From: Sulfitobacter sp. S223
GTDB lineage: Bacteria; Pseudomonadota; Alphaproteobacteria; Rhodobacterales; Rhodobacteraceae
Direction: 5' to 3'
NCBI RefSeq assembly: GCF_025143825.1
Contig: NZ_CP083560.1
Location: 806,001 to 870,000, forward strand
DNA length: 64,000 nt
The notes beneath the pieces are model-generated. The model had not been told where the DNA came from, did no database searches, and saw only the letters and a list, made by a program, of their open reading frames with translations. Below, piece by piece: positions 17,786-27,240 of this stretch; the stretch's first letter is position 1, and every line of letters starts with the position of its first letter. The position numbers were made by a program, and so were the translations under genes.

Positions 17786-19990
17786 TTAGGCTGCTTTGGC
17801 AGCCTTCGGGCCAAAGCGGCCATAGAACGTCTGGTTCTTCTCGGCCATTTCGCGCAGCAGGTCAGGGCATTTGAACCGCTCGCCGAATTGCGCCTCAAGT
17901 TGGTCACAGCGTTCAGCCGCATAAGGTGTCCCGATCATGTCGAGCCATGACAGGGGGCCGCCGGACCAAGGCGCAAAGCCCCAGCCAAGGATCGCACCGA
18001 CATCGCCTTCGCGGATATCCATAAGAACGCCTTCTTCCAGCGCACGGACTGCTTCCAGCACCTGGACGAACATCAGACGGTCTTGGACGTCTTGCAGCGG
18101 AGGCTGCTCTTCGGCCAGCGGGTATTTGTCCTGCATGCCCTTCCAGTAGCCCAGACGTTTGCCCTTTTCGTCATAGTCGAAATAGCCCGCTTTGGACTTG
18201 CGGCCCAAGCGGCCCTGCTCTTCGAGCCAGACAATCAGATTGTCCGCTTCGGAGGCAGGATAGGCGTTGCCCATCGCGGCCTTCGTGGCGCGCATGATCT
18301 TGGTGGCCAGATCAACCGAAGTCTCATCGCCCAACTGGACAGGACCAACAGGGAAGCCAAGCATTTGTGCGGCCTGATCGATGTACCAAGGTGCCACGCC
18401 TTCGGTGATCATGCGGTTCGCTTCGCCACCGTATGGGATGATGCAGCGGTTTGCGTAGAAGAAGCGCGCATCGTTAACAACGATCGGTGTCTTGCGGATC
18501 TGGCGCACATAGTCGAGCGCTTTTGCCACCGCGCGATCGCCTGTGTTGGCACCTTTGATGATCTCGACCAGCAACATCCGCTCAACAGGAGAGAAGAAGT
18601 GGATGCCGATGAACTGTTCCTGACGGCTTGATGCTTTTGCCAGATCGGTGATCGGCAAAGTCGAGGTGTTGGAAGCAAAGATGCAATCCTCGGGGATCAC
18701 GGCCTCGACCTTTTGGGTCATCTCCGCTTTCACTTTGGGGTCTTCAAACACGGCCTCGATGATCAGATCGCAGCCTTTGAGCGCGTCCAGATCAGGCGTG
18801 GCTGTGATGAGAGATAGCAGCGCTTCTTTTTTCTCCACTGTGCCTTTCTTGCGGGTAATGCCTTTGTCCAGATAGGCTTCGGAGTAGGCCTTGCCCTTGT
18901 CGGCAGCAGCTTGATCGCGGTCGATCAGCATAACTTCGATGCCAGCCTGTGCGGAAACGAGCGCGATACCCGCACCCATCATGCCCGCACCCAGTACGCC
19001 CAGCTTCTTGACGCGCTGGTCAGGGATACCTTCGGGACGCACAGCGCCTTTTTCCAGCGCTTCCTTGTTCAGGAAAAGCGAACGGATCATCGCAGAGGAG
19101 GTCGGATTCATCAGAACGGATGTAAACCAGCGTGCTTCGATCTTCAGAGCAGTGTCGAATGGCACGAGCGCGCCTTCATAAACTGCTGAAAGCAACGCTT
19201 TGGCGGCAGGGTAGACGCCTTTAGTCTTACCGTTGACCATCGCAGACGCGCCAACAAATGTCATGAAGCCTGCAGGGTGATAGGGGGCGCCACCGGGCAT
19301 TTTGTAGCCTTTGGCATCCCACGGCTTGAGGATGTCGGCATCCGTGGCCGACAGAACCCACGCGCGGGCATCTGCCATTGGGTCATCGCTGACCTCGTTG
19401 ATGATCCCTGCCTTTTTAGCGGCATCAGGCGACAGCATTTTGCCTTCGAGCAATAGTGGAGAAGCGGCCATAGCGCCCAACATGCGCACAAGGCGCGTGG
19501 TGCCGCCGGCACCCGGGAAAATGCCAACCTGAATTTCGGGCAAGCCGATGCGTGCTTTGGGGTTGTTGGCTGCAAACGTGCGGTGCGTGGCCAATGGCAG
19601 TTCAAGCCCGATGCCTGCGGCGGTGCCGGGCAGAACAGCAGCAACCGGCTTGCCGCCCTTGTTCGTCTTCGGGTCCATGCCTGCGCGCTCGATCTTGCGA
19701 AGCAGTTTGTGCATGCGCATCGTGCCTTCAAAGAGGCCGCGGGCGGGATCGTCGCCTGCGTCTTCTTTCATTTTTGCTAGCAGGTTCAGGTCCATTCCGC
19801 CCGCGAAAGAGCCCTCTTTGCCAGAGGTGATGATGATCCCTTTGACAGCATCGTCAGCCAGCGCCTGATCGGTTAGCGCGTCCAGTTCTTCAAGGCCTTC
19901 CACGGACATGACGTTCATGGATTTGTCGTCAACGTCCCAGGTTATCGTGGCGATGCCCTCGGCGTCTGTTTTCATGGTGAAGTCGGTCAT
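17786..19990 (-). CDS. fadJ: Fatty-acid oxidation multifunctional protein (enoyl-CoA hydratase / 3-hydroxyacyl-CoA dehydrogenase)
   Basis: Carries out hydration of trans-2-enoyl-CoA and oxidation of 3-hydroxyacyl-CoA in beta-oxidation. It is 734 residues: a crotonase domain (about 1-190, with GSFAGGMDL and ARIGLPEIQVGIFPGAGG), then an NAD-binding Rossmann domain (LGAGMMGAGIAL near 335, SNTSTLPI, HFFSPVERM) and a C-terminal 3HCDH domain ending at the helical region. ATG 19990 follows GGAGG; an ATG at 20002 lies inside that site. The thiolase is encoded upstream in the same orientation, with one small gene between, and a terminator follows. Confidence 0.95.
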   Translation of the reverse strand: MTDFTMKTDAEGIATITWDVDDKSMNVMSVEGLEELDALTDQALADDAVKGIIITSGKEGSFAGGMDLNLLAKMKEDAGDDPARGLFEGTMRMHKLLRKIERAGMDPKTNKGGKPVAAVLPGTAAGIGLELPLATHRTFAANNPKARIGLPEIQVGIFPGAGGTTRLVRMLGAMAASPLLLEGKMLSPDAAKKAGIINEVSDDPMADARAWVLSATDADILKPWDAKGYKMPGGAPYHPAGFMTFVGASAMVNGKTKGVYPAAKALLSAVYEGALVPFDTALKIEARWFTSVLMNPTSSAMIRSLFLNKEALEKGAVRPEGIPDQRVKKLGVLGAGMMGAGIALVSAQAGIEVMLIDRDQAAADKGKAYSEAYLDKGITRKKGTVEKKEALLSLITATPDLDALKGCDLIIEAVFEDPKVKAEMTQKVEAVIPEDCIFASNTSTLPITDLAKASSRQEQFIGIHFFSPVERMLLVEIIKGANTGDRAVAKALDYVRQIRKTPIVVNDARFFYANRCIIPYGGEANRMITEGVAPWYIDQAAQMLGFPVGPVQLGDETSVDLATKIMRATKAAMGNAYPASEADNLIVWLEEQGRLGRKSKAGYFDYDEKGKRLGYWKGMQDKYPLAEEQPPLQDVQDRLMFVQVLEAVRALEEGVLMDIREGDVGAILGWGFAPWSGGPLSWLDMIGTPYAAERCDQLEAQFGERFKCPDLLREMAEKNQTFYGRFGPKAAKAA

Positions 19991-20035
19991 TGTTGCCTCC
20001 ATTTGGCGAATTTTTCGGAAAGGCCCGGTGCCCGA

Positions 20036-20452
20036 TCAGAGATCGGTTTTCCCGAGCGTCCATTGTATGTGTCGGAGCGGGCTGTAGATGTGATAGAAGC
20101 GCCAGCCCTCCGGTGTTTCGGACAGTGTCATCGTGCTGTGGAACGGTTCGACGACATACTCGCTACCGACGAGGATATGCATCAGACAGGCCACGCTAAA
20201 ACGATTTTCCTGTATCTTCTGGATACTCTCGACCTTGCGGTAGATGTCCGTAATGCGGCGTATCAGGACAGCCTGATGATACAGGTCGAAATCGCACCGC
20301 AGCTCTTCGGGATTGGTGATCGTATAGGCGGCCGCACCCCTGGGTTCGATCGTGATCGGCAGGCCCATCACCTGCTGATAAAGATCGAAATCCCCGGAGA
20401 GGAGCGCCTTTGTAAGACGCTCCCCTATTATGGCAAAGGTCGCCTCGTCCAC
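20036..20452 (-). CDS. Hypothetical protein between thiolase and fadJ (NTF2-like?)
   Basis: 138 residues, soluble, without a signal peptide. It starts with GTG two bases after the thiolase stop, so it is part of the beta-oxidation transcript. The N-terminal helices (FDLYQQVMGLP) followed by alternating strands (RFSVACLMHILVG, PFHSTMTLSETPEGWRFYHIYSPL) suggest the alpha+beta barrel of SnoaL/NTF2-like proteins, but no catalytic set is recognisable. Function unknown. Confidence 0.65.
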   Translation of the reverse strand: MDEATFAIIGERLTKALLSGDFDLYQQVMGLPITIEPRGAAAYTITNPEELRCDFDLYHQAVLIRRITDIYRKVESIQKIQENRFSVACLMHILVGSEYVVEPFHSTMTLSETPEGWRFYHIYSPLRHIQWTLGKTDL

Positions 20453-20454
20453 GT

Positions 20455-21666
20455 TTATACCCGCTCGATGATGGTGGCGGCGCCCATGCCAGATGCGATG
20501 CAGAGCGTGGCAAGACCCACCTCTTTGTCCGCGCGCTCAAGCTCGTCCAGCAGCGTGCCGATGATCATCGCGCCGGTCGCGCCCAGCGGGTGACCCATCG
20601 CGATGGAGCCGCCGTTTACGTTGACCTTGTCGTGATCCACATCAAAGGCCTGCATGAAGCGCATTACAACAGAGGCAAACGCCTCGTTTACTTCGAACAG
20701 ATCAATGTCTTTGATGTTCATACCGTTATCGGCAAGGATTTTCTCGGTCACTGGAACCGGACCGGTCAGCATGATGGTGGGGTCGGTGCCGATTTTTGCC
20801 GTTGCGCGGATACGTGCGCGCGGCTTAAGGCCATATTTCTCACCAAATTCCTTGTTGCCGATCAGCACGGCAGCCGCACCATCAACGATACCGGAAGAGT
20901 TACCAGCGTGGTGGATGTGGTTGATCTTTTCCAGATGCGGATATTTGAGCAATGCGACCTTGTCGAAGCCCGGCATGACTTCACCCATTTGCTGGAACGC
21001 AGGGTTCAGCGCGCCAAGGCTTTGCATGTCAGTCTGCGGGCGCATGTATTCGTCATGGCTCAGGATTTCGAGACCGTTCTGATCACGGATGGTGATGACG
21101 GATTTGTCAAAACGGCCTTCGTCCCATGCTTTCTTTGCACGCTGCTGCGATGCGATAGCAAGCTGGTCTGCCTCGTCACGGGTGAACCCGTATTCGGTCG
21201 CGATGATATCAGCAGAGATACCTTGTGGCACGAAGTACTGGTTCATCGCGATGCTTGGGTCCGCAGCAATAGCTGCTCCGTCGCTGCCCATAGGCACGCG
21301 GCCCATCATCTCAACGCCGCCAGCGATATAGGCCATGCCGGCCCCGCCGCGTACCTGATTGGCTGCAAGGTTTACAGCTTCCATGCCGGATGCGCAAAAT
21401 CGGTTGATCGCAAGGCCGGGGATGCGTTCGTCAAGGTCGGAGGCAAGCACGGCAGAGCGCGCAAGGCAGCCGCCCTGTTCCATAACCTGGGTGACGTTGC
21501 CCCAGATCACGTCTTCAACTGCGTGGCCTTCAAGGTTGTTACGCTCTTTCACGGCGTTCAGCGTGAGCGCGCTCAGGCGCAGGGATGTCAGCTCGTGCAG
21601 GGCGCCGTCTTTGCGGCCTTTGCCGCGCGGCGTACGCAGAGCGTCATAGATATATGCTTCGGTCAT
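20455..21666 (-). CDS. fadA: Acetyl-CoA C-acyltransferase (3-ketoacyl-CoA thiolase)
   Basis: Cleaves 3-ketoacyl-CoA with CoA to acetyl-CoA and a shortened acyl-CoA. It is 403 residues: the nucleophile Cys is in INRFCASGMEA near 93, with GNSSGIVDGAA and the C-terminal NGGSIAMGHPLGATGA carrying the catalytic His; the last Cys lies in LCIASGMGAA. The start at MTEAYIYDALRT follows AAAGGA; an upstream ATG (21702) is not supported. Works with FadJ, encoded two genes downstream. Confidence 0.95.
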   Translation of the reverse strand: MTEAYIYDALRTPRGKGRKDGALHELTSLRLSALTLNAVKERNNLEGHAVEDVIWGNVTQVMEQGGCLARSAVLASDLDERIPGLAINRFCASGMEAVNLAANQVRGGAGMAYIAGGVEMMGRVPMGSDGAAIAADPSIAMNQYFVPQGISADIIATEYGFTRDEADQLAIASQQRAKKAWDEGRFDKSVITIRDQNGLEILSHDEYMRPQTDMQSLGALNPAFQQMGEVMPGFDKVALLKYPHLEKINHIHHAGNSSGIVDGAAAVLIGNKEFGEKYGLKPRARIRATAKIGTDPTIMLTGPVPVTEKILADNGMNIKDIDLFEVNEAFASVVMRFMQAFDVDHDKVNVNGGSIAMGHPLGATGAMIIGTLLDELERADKEVGLATLCIASGMGAATIIERV

Positions 21667-21727
21667 TTGATAGTCCTTTCGATGACTTGTCTTGGGGCAC
21701 ACACAATGTGCATGCTTTTATGAGTTG

Positions 21728-21755
21728 GGCAGGGGCGCAGTTGTGTGCCCCTGCC
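21728..21755. other. Strong hairpin between GST gene and thiolase
   Basis: GGCAGGGGC/GCCCCTGCC form a perfect nine-base stem over a ten-base loop. On the minus strand, the direction of transcription, no T-run follows, so it may attenuate or stabilise the mRNA rather than terminate it. Confidence 0.45.
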
Positions 21756-21763
21756 GATTACGA

Positions 21764-22402
21764 TCAGGCCCGATCTGCCGGAGAACCGGGCATCAGGTCA
21801 TAGGGGGCTTTCCAGCCCGGTGTTTCAGAGAGGCGTGTCAGCCAAGCGTCGATGTTCGGATACGCGCTGCGGTCAAATCCGAAAGGTTCGGGATAATAGA
21901 GATACCCACAGCAGCTGAGGTCGGCGTTGGTTATGCTGTCGCCCACGATCCAGTCTCGGCCTTCTAGGTGGGCGTTCAGAAGGTCATAGGCGGCGGCGAG
22001 CCGACCCTGATTGAAGGCAATGACCTCTTTGGGTTGTTTGTCTGCGGGCAAGAAGTTCATCAAGAACCGGGTCATGCCAGCCATCGAGCTGAGCTTGTGG
22101 TTGTCCCAGAGAACCCAGCGCAGGATTTCGCGGCGTTCGGCTGCGTCTTTGCCGCCGAACTTGCCTGATTTCTCAGAGACATAATCCTGAATGACGCCCG
22201 ACTGCGTCAGCTTGACGTCACCATCGACCATCACAGGCACTTCGCCCAGATTGTTGATCATCTCGCGGTAATCCGGCGTGCGTGTTTCGCCACCAAAAAA
22301 GTCCACCTTAACAGGCTCCCAATCCAGACCAGAGAGTTCCAGAGCGAGGGCCGCCTTATACGCATTGCCGCTTTCGCCGAAGCAGTAAAGTTTGATTGTC
22401 AT
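21764..22402 (-). CDS. Glutathione S-transferase
   Basis: 212 residues with a thioredoxin-like N-terminal domain (about 1-80; KLYCFGESGNAYKAALALE, glutathione-binding NNLGEVPVMVDG and the TQSG loop) and a helical C-terminal domain. Conjugates or reduces substrates with glutathione; the substrate is unknown. It lies in the beta-oxidation block, which may point to removal of reactive unsaturated acyl or aldehyde products. An AGGAACC site precedes the ATG. Confidence 0.88.
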   Translation of the reverse strand: MTIKLYCFGESGNAYKAALALELSGLDWEPVKVDFFGGETRTPDYREMINNLGEVPVMVDGDVKLTQSGVIQDYVSEKSGKFGGKDAAERREILRWVLWDNHKLSSMAGMTRFLMNFLPADKQPKEVIAFNQGRLAAAYDLLNAHLEGRDWIVGDSITNADLSCCGYLYYPEPFGFDRSAYPNIDAWLTRLSETPGWKAPYDLMPGSPADRA

Positions 22403-22477
22403 AAGTCCGGTTCCTGTTGTTGGTCATGGTCGCGGGAAGGCCCGCGGGGGATAAAGCATCTGGCTTTGCGTGAAACG

Positions 22478-23635
22478 TCAGAGGTTGCGCGCGATCAGTT
22501 CCTTCATAATCTCGTTTGTGCCACCATAGATCCGCTGAACACGGGCGTCGGTCCACATCTCTCCGATGGCATATTCTTGCATGAAGCCATAGCCGCCGTG
22601 AAGTTGCAGGCATTCATCAAGGACTTCGCCCTGTGTATCGGTCAACCAGTATTTGGCCATGGCTGCACGATCTACGGTCAATTCACCGCGCAGATGTTCT
22701 GCGATGCATTGATCCAGAAATGCGCGGGCAACGATTGTTTTGGTTTTGCATTCGGCCAGCTTGAAACGGGTGTTCTGAAACTGGGTGAGGGGGCCGCCAA
22801 ATGCTTCGCGTTCTTGGCAATACTGGATGGTGCGCGCGACTGCGCCTTCCATGGCACCAACGGCTTCGCAGGCAATGATCAACCGCTCTTGGGGGAGCTG
22901 CTGCATCATCTGGTAAAAGCCTTTGCCTTCTTCGCCGCCAAGGATGTTCTCCGGCGGAATTTCGACGTTGTCGAAGAACAGCTCGGACGTGTCAGATGCA
23001 TGCTTGCCAATTTTCTCAAGGTTGCGGCCACGCTGGAAACCTGTGGCGCCTTCGGTTTCGACAACCACAAGGCTCACGCCCTTGGACCCCTCGGCCGGGT
23101 TCGTTTTAGCTGCAACGATGATCAAGTCGGCGTGCTGGCCGTTGGTGATAAAGGTCTTCTGGCCAGACAGGCGGTAGGCGTTACCATCCTTGATGGCCTT
23201 GGTCTTGATTGATTGCACATCCGATCCGGTTGAAGGCTCTGTCATTGCCAGAGCACCGACCATCTCGCCCGAGATCATTTTTGGCAGCCAGCGCTTCTTT
23301 TGCTCTTCGGTGCCGTAAGCCAAGACATAGTGGGCGACGATTCCCGAATGGATGCCCGTGCCCCAGCTCGCTAGATTGGCGCGGGCGGCTTCGATCAGAA
23401 TAGCGGCTTCATGGCCAAAATCACCACCGGCCCCGCCGTATTCCTCTGGAATGGAAGGACAGAGCAGGCCAAGTTCAGCCGCTTCGTTCCAAGTGCTGCG
23501 GTCCATCTGGGATTGCTTGCGCCATTTTTCAAAGCGCGGTGCCCATTCCGTGTTGATGAAGTTCGCTGTCATTTCAGCAAGCATCTGGTGTTCTTCAGTC
23601 ATCCATGCGGATGTTTTTGGGGCAAAATCATTCAT
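22478..23635 (-). CDS. Long-chain-type acyl-CoA dehydrogenase
   Basis: FAD enzyme that introduces the trans-2 double bond in acyl-CoA. It is 385 residues, with the usual N-terminal helical, middle beta ([15 protein letters not shown] and GQKTFITNG) and C-terminal helical domains. The C-terminal [14 protein letters not shown] has Gly where short and medium-chain enzymes have the catalytic Glu (YEGT). This is the LCAD pattern, where the base lies in another helix, so a long or branched acyl substrate is inferred. It starts two bases after the preceding stop, hence coupled to the small exported protein. Confidence 0.9.
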   Translation of the reverse strand: MNDFAPKTSAWMTEEHQMLAEMTANFINTEWAPRFEKWRKQSQMDRSTWNEAAELGLLCPSIPEEYGGAGGDFGHEAAILIEAARANLASWGTGIHSGIVAHYVLAYGTEEQKKRWLPKMISGEMVGALAMTEPSTGSDVQSIKTKAIKDGNAYRLSGQKTFITNGQHADLIIVAAKTNPAEGSKGVSLVVVETEGATGFQRGRNLEKIGKHASDTSELFFDNVEIPPENILGGEEGKGFYQMMQQLPQERLIIACEAVGAMEGAVARTIQYCQEREAFGGPLTQFQNTRFKLAECKTKTIVARAFLDQCIAEHLRGELTVDRAAMAKYWLTDTQGEVLDECLQLHGGYGFMQEYAIGEMWTDARVQRIYGGTNEIMKELIARNL

Positions 23636-23637
23636 TT

Positions 23638-24174
23638 TTAGTCGATCACTTTCGTCGTGCCTATGGGCAGGGTGACACCTTCAAAGTCCGGATACACTTC
23701 GCGGAGCAGTGCAATCTGGCGAGCGTCATCAATGCGGATGAGGTACCATACGCCGTCATCTTTCAGCGTAAGGGTGGAGGTGTTGGATTGTAGCTTCGAG
23801 CGGTTGCCCGAAGCCTGAATAACGGTTTGTGTCGGGATCAGGCTGTAGGGACGGCCGCTGGCTGTCGTCTGGAATGTTGCCTGATCCAATGCAATGTCGA
23901 AAAAAATCACATCAGCGTCGCGGGTTGCGTCACGTGTGGCCTTTGCCATCTCGCCGCGCAAGGTTTGTTCGGTGAGTCCCGCCTTGGCCGCAATAGCGGT
24001 GATCATCCGCGGAGGAATGACACTAAGAATTTCAGAGGAATTGCCCGCAACGACGGCGCGTTCAAAACTGGTGATGCGGGTGGAAATAGCAGCGCGGTCA
24101 TCAACCGCCAAAGAATAGGGCGCCGCACATGCAGCGACGAAAAGAGCTGCGGCGATGATATATTTGCCGACCAT
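23638..24174 (-). CDS. Exported hypothetical protein in the beta-oxidation block
   Basis: 178 residues. The N-terminal hydrophobic segment (about 5-22, [13 protein letters not shown]) is a signal peptide; the VAAC stretch at about 13-16 could be a lipobox. The mature part alternates helices and strands, including a [12 protein letters not shown] strand pair, and has no recognised catalytic motif. GGGAGA precedes the ATG. It sits between the two acyl-CoA dehydrogenase genes in the same direction. Function unknown. Confidence 0.62.
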   Translation of the reverse strand: MVGKYIIAAALFVAACAAPYSLAVDDRAAISTRITSFERAVVAGNSSEILSVIPPRMITAIAAKAGLTEQTLRGEMAKATRDATRDADVIFFDIALDQATFQTTASGRPYSLIPTQTVIQASGNRSKLQSNTSTLTLKDDGVWYLIRIDDARQIALLREVYPDFEGVTLPIGTTKVID

Positions 24175-24250
24175 TCTATGTCTCCCGTTGTCTTCATGCG
24201 CAAAGGATTGCGCGGTGCTGAGAAATGCCGGTCTCTCCCTCCGGCAAGTC

Positions 24251-24463
24251 TTATCTTTTGCGGTCGTCTAGCTCCGAATTGAACAGCCGTAGCCTTGCGA
24301 TCAGGTTTTCCTCGTTCATCACGGACGAGAAGTTTTCGAACAGAAACGACAGGGCTTCCCCTTCATCCAAACCAGCGTCCACGCTGAACTTTTTGAGGCG
24401 GCGATAACCATCCTCTGTCATGGCGACAGGAAATCGGCGGGTCAGGCGAAAGCGTTTTGGCAT
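24251..24463 (-). CDS. Small basic protein, possible ribbon-helix-helix type
   Basis: 70 residues. A basic N-terminus (MPKRFRLTRRFPVAMTEDG) is followed by two predicted helices (YRRLKKFSVDAGL and EGEALSFLFENFSSVM). The short strand plus two helices is compatible with a ribbon-helix-helix DNA-binding protein, but the match is weak. ATG 24463 follows GGAGAG; an ATG at 24493 is less likely. It lies directly after the large acyl-CoA dehydrogenase gene and probably shares its transcript. Confidence 0.55.
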   Translation of the reverse strand: MPKRFRLTRRFPVAMTEDGYRRLKKFSVDAGLDEGEALSFLFENFSSVMNEENLIARLRLFNSELDDRKR

Positions 24464-24513
24464 GGTCTCTCCGTAAAGGGTGGGCGAGGACACCGTGCCC
24501 TCGCCCGACCAGC

Positions 24514-26295
24514 TTAGAAGTTTGCCGCTTCCAATGCCATGACCGTGTCCGCGCCCGACTGGATGCGGGTCAGGTGCAGGGCCGTAGCAGGCAGTTGGCG
24601 TGCCATGTAGTAGCGACCGGTCGCCAGCTTTGTCTCATGGAACGTGGCGTCCGACGTGCCGCTTGCCAAGGCTTCGCGAGACGCTTTGCCCATCATCGCC
24701 CACATCAGGCCAAGGCATACGTGACCGAACATGTGCATAAAGTCATTGGAGCCGGCCAGCGCGTGGTTCGGATTCTTCATGCCGTTCTGCATGAAGTACA
24801 TGCCAGCAGCTTGCAGGTCCTTTGACGCCGCTTTCAGCGGTTCAATGAAGTCTTTGTCGAATGCTTCGTCCTGACCGGCGTTATCTTTGCAGAAGGTTTT
24901 TACCAGTTCAAAGAAGGCCATGACGTGCTTGCCACCATCCTGAGCAAGCTTGCGGCCCACCAGGTCAAGTGCCTGAACACCGTTCGCACCTTCATAGATC
25001 ATCGCAATGCGCGCATCGCGGGTGAACTGTGACATGCCCCATTCTTCGATGTAGCCGTGGCCGCCGTATACCTGCTGGGCCTTGACGGTCATGTCATAGC
25101 CGACATCGGTCAGGAAACCCTTGATGACCGGGGTCAGCAACGACACAAGGCCGTCTGCGTTTTTGTCATCCGCGCGATGGGACGCATCGATCATTGTCGC
25201 ACCCCAGAGGATGAACGCACGCGCGCCTTCAACAAAGCTTTTCTGATCCATCAGTGAGCGACGGATGTCAGGGTGGACGATCAGCGGATCGGCAGGCTTG
25301 TCTGGTGCTTCCGCACCGGTGACCGCACGGCCTTGCAGGCGATCGTTGGCATAGGCAAGCGCGTTCTGGTAGGCGACATCGGCCTGAGCCAGACCCTGCA
25401 TGCCCACGCCCAGACGTGCTTCGTTCATCATGGTGAACATGGCGCGCATACCTTTATGCTCCTCGCCCAGCAGATAGCCTGTGGCTTCGTCATAGTTCAT
25501 GACGCAGGTGGAGTTGCCGTGGATGCCCATTTTTTCTTCGATGGAGCCCACTGTCGCGCCATTGCGCGCGCCAAGGGAGCCGTCCTCGTTCACGTTGAAC
25601 TTTGGAACGATGAACAGCGAAACACCTTTAATGCCTTCAGGGCCGCCTTCGATCTTGGCCAAAACCAGATGGATGATGTTGTCGGCCATGTCGTGTTCGC
25701 CCGAGGAGATAAAGATCTTCTGGCCGGAGATTTTGTAAGAGCCGTCCGCCTGTGGGGCGGCTTTCGTGCGCATCAGGCCCAGATCGGTGCCGCAGTGCGG
25801 CTCTGTCAGGTTCATCGTGCCGGTCCATTCGCAGCTGACCATTTTGGGCAGATACGTGTCTTTTTGCTCGTCCGAACCGTGGGCAAGGATCGCAGAGGCC
25901 GCACCGTGGGTCAGGCCCTGATACATGGTGAACGCCTGATTGGCGGCCGAGAACATCTCGCCCACGGCAGACCCGATGACGTATGGCATGTTCTGCCCGC
26001 CGTATTCTTCTGGCATGTCCAGACCGGGCCAGCCGCCCTCTTTTACCTTCTCGAAGGCTTCTTTGAAGCCGGTTGGCGTGTAGACAACACCATTCTCCAG
26101 ACGGCAGCCTTCCTTGTCACCGACTGGGTTCAGCGGTGCCAGAACCTCGGAGGTCAGCTTGCCCGCTTCTTCCAGAATCGCCGATGTGAAGTCAGGCTCA
26201 AGATCGGCATAGCCCGGTGTGGAGGCTTCGGTGATTTTCAGAACATCGTGCAGAACGAACTGCATGTCTTTCGTGGGGGCGGTGTATGTTGGCAT
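24514..26295 (-). CDS. Acyl-CoA dehydrogenase of the large (DmdC/FadE-like) family
   Basis: 593 residues, larger than typical acyl-CoA dehydrogenases because of an N-terminal extension and an extra C-terminal domain (about 470-593). FAD and substrate motifs are present: [29 protein letters not shown], and the C-terminal [12 protein letters not shown], which holds the expected catalytic Glu. The Roseobacter enzyme DmdC (methylmercaptopropionyl-CoA dehydrogenase) has this same architecture, but the neighbouring thiolase and FadJ make a general fatty acyl-CoA substrate more likely here. Downstream of, and probably regulated by, the MerR gene. Confidence 0.9.
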   Translation of the reverse strand: MPTYTAPTKDMQFVLHDVLKITEASTPGYADLEPDFTSAILEEAGKLTSEVLAPLNPVGDKEGCRLENGVVYTPTGFKEAFEKVKEGGWPGLDMPEEYGGQNMPYVIGSAVGEMFSAANQAFTMYQGLTHGAASAILAHGSDEQKDTYLPKMVSCEWTGTMNLTEPHCGTDLGLMRTKAAPQADGSYKISGQKIFISSGEHDMADNIIHLVLAKIEGGPEGIKGVSLFIVPKFNVNEDGSLGARNGATVGSIEEKMGIHGNSTCVMNYDEATGYLLGEEHKGMRAMFTMMNEARLGVGMQGLAQADVAYQNALAYANDRLQGRAVTGAEAPDKPADPLIVHPDIRRSLMDQKSFVEGARAFILWGATMIDASHRADDKNADGLVSLLTPVIKGFLTDVGYDMTVKAQQVYGGHGYIEEWGMSQFTRDARIAMIYEGANGVQALDLVGRKLAQDGGKHVMAFFELVKTFCKDNAGQDEAFDKDFIEPLKAASKDLQAAGMYFMQNGMKNPNHALAGSNDFMHMFGHVCLGLMWAMMGKASREALASGTSDATFHETKLATGRYYMARQLPATALHLTRIQSGADTVMALEAANF

Positions 26296-26336
26296 AGTGG
26301 TCTCTCTCCCTGAAACGGTATGAACAATGGTGTGCG

Positions 26337-26735
26337 TCAGCCGGCCTTTCGCGGTTGACGCAGGGATGAGATCATCTTCTCACCCCATTTTAGCTGGTCG
26401 CGCAGATCGTCGATCGCGCTATCAATTTCGGTGCGTTGGCGCTCAAGATCCTCAAGGCGCTTACAGGCAAGGTCATAGCTTTGCTCAAGCTGGCTCAGCT
26501 GTCCGTCGCCTTTGTAATAGAGGTCCAACAGCTGGCGGATTTCCTCAAGCGAAAAGCCAAAGCGCTTGCCGCGAAGGATTAGCTTCAGCCGCGCGCGATC
26601 GCGTTTGGTGAACAAGCGTTTTTGGCCAATCCGTTGCGGGAAAAGCAGCTCTTTAGCTTCATAAAACCGCAAGGTCCGGGGTGTGACGTCAAAGGTGTCG
26701 CACATCTCGCGAATTGTAAGTGTATCAGTACTCAT
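26337..26735 (-). CDS. MerR family transcriptional regulator
   Basis: 132 residues. An N-terminal winged-helix domain ([21 protein letters not shown]) is followed by [14 protein letters not shown] and a coiled-coil dimerisation helix (about 85-125). There are no metal-binding cysteines at the C-terminus, so it is not a metal or redox sensor type. In other proteobacteria such MerR proteins (LiuR group) control fatty or branched-chain acid degradation and bind ACGT-containing sites. It heads the minus-strand beta-oxidation block, and two ACGT-n-ACGT sites lie in its own promoter region. Confidence 0.88.
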   Translation of the reverse strand: MSTDTLTIREMCDTFDVTPRTLRFYEAKELLFPQRIGQKRLFTKRDRARLKLILRGKRFGFSLEEIRQLLDLYYKGDGQLSQLEQSYDLACKRLEDLERQRTEIDSAIDDLRDQLKWGEKMISSLRQPRKAG

Positions 26736-26807
26736 AATGCTCTCACTGTTCCAATGGATCGCGGCTGGATTATTGGCATGACACCCGATACCGCCTTTGG
26801 GAACGCT

Positions 26808-26829
26808 TACGTAGTGATACGTGACGTCA
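26808..26829. promoter_or_regulatory. Candidate MerR operator 1 (ACGTGACGT)
   Basis: TACGT at 26808 and again at 26818 (one helical turn apart) run into ACGTGACGT (26819-26827) and the palindrome TGACGTCA (26822-26829). It is 73-94 bases upstream of the MerR start. ACGT repeats are typical of LiuR-type MerR sites; assignment is inferred. Confidence 0.5.
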
Positions 26830-26847
26830 GTTTCTAGGGTTACCTTT

Positions 26848-26863
26848 GGTCACGTCACGTCAA
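26848..26863. promoter_or_regulatory. Candidate MerR operator 2 (ACGTCACGT)
   Basis: GGTCACGTCACGTCAA contains ACGTCACGT at 26852-26860. It lies about 33 bases from operator 1, close to three helical turns. The same core occurs upstream of the alcohol dehydrogenase gene at 41805-41813. Confidence 0.5.
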
Positions 26864-26941
26864 TTGGAGGGTAGGTCGTTTTTCGCCTAAAAAATTCTCG
26901 GTATTGGCGAAAACCTGCGCGTTTATGCGCTGTCACGCGAA

Positions 26942-26962
26942 TGTCTCTCAAAAGTAGAGACA
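26942..26962. other. Hairpin upstream of the 67-aa gene
   Basis: TGTCTCT/AGAGACA is a perfect seven-base inverted repeat with a seven-base loop and no T-run. It could be an operator or an mRNA leader structure. Confidence 0.3.
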
Positions 26963-27036
26963 GGCATTGTAGTTCCCTTCAAACTATTTCAAGCGGCGCC
27001 GACGCCACTTTGATTTAGCTTTGCGGAAGGAAAGAT

Positions 27037-27240
27037 ATGCCGACACTTGTTTTTGACGCAACGCGTCCGAAGCGCGAAGATCCCGCAGCTTTTGACATGT
27101 ATCTTGAAGCCGCTGCGAAGATTGTTGAAACAGTCGCCTATGAAATGGCCACACGGGCCTCGGCCTCAACAGTCGAAGAGCTTATGGGGATCGCGTGCAG
27201 GATTGAAAAAGCCGCGGGTCGTATCCGGCCTGCTGATTAA
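27037..27240 (+). CDS. Small hypothetical protein (67 aa)
   Basis: 67 residues preceded by a good AAGGA site. Predicted to be mostly helical (AAFDMYLEAAAKIVETVAYEMATRAS, broken by a turn at SASTVEELMG). No known motif. The last four bases overlap the end of the convergent MerR gene at 27237, and it lies between two MerR genes. Function unknown. Confidence 0.6.
   Translation: MPTLVFDATRPKREDPAAFDMYLEAAAKIVETVAYEMATRASASTVEELMGIACRIEKAAGRIRPAD

Larger units (their letters stand above)
26736..27036. other. Intergenic region between MerR gene and 67-aa gene (301 bases)
   Basis: Divergent promoter region. It holds two ACGT-n-ACGT sites (26808-26829 and 26848-26863) on the MerR side and a seven-base hairpin (26942-26962) about 75 bases upstream of the small plus-strand gene. 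I see no open reading frame or RNA gene. Confidence 0.6.

Noticed and set aside
20590..21723. 377-codon open frame opposite the thiolase gene
   Set aside because: Shadow of a gene with full thiolase motifs; no signal of its own.
24514..26295. Naming the large acyl-CoA dehydrogenase DmdC
   Set aside because: Architecture agrees, but neighbours are general beta-oxidation genes and no dmdB or dmdD is adjacent.
25273..26313. 346-codon open frame opposite the large acyl-CoA dehydrogenase gene
   Set aside because: Shadow; His-rich composition is typical of antisense translation.
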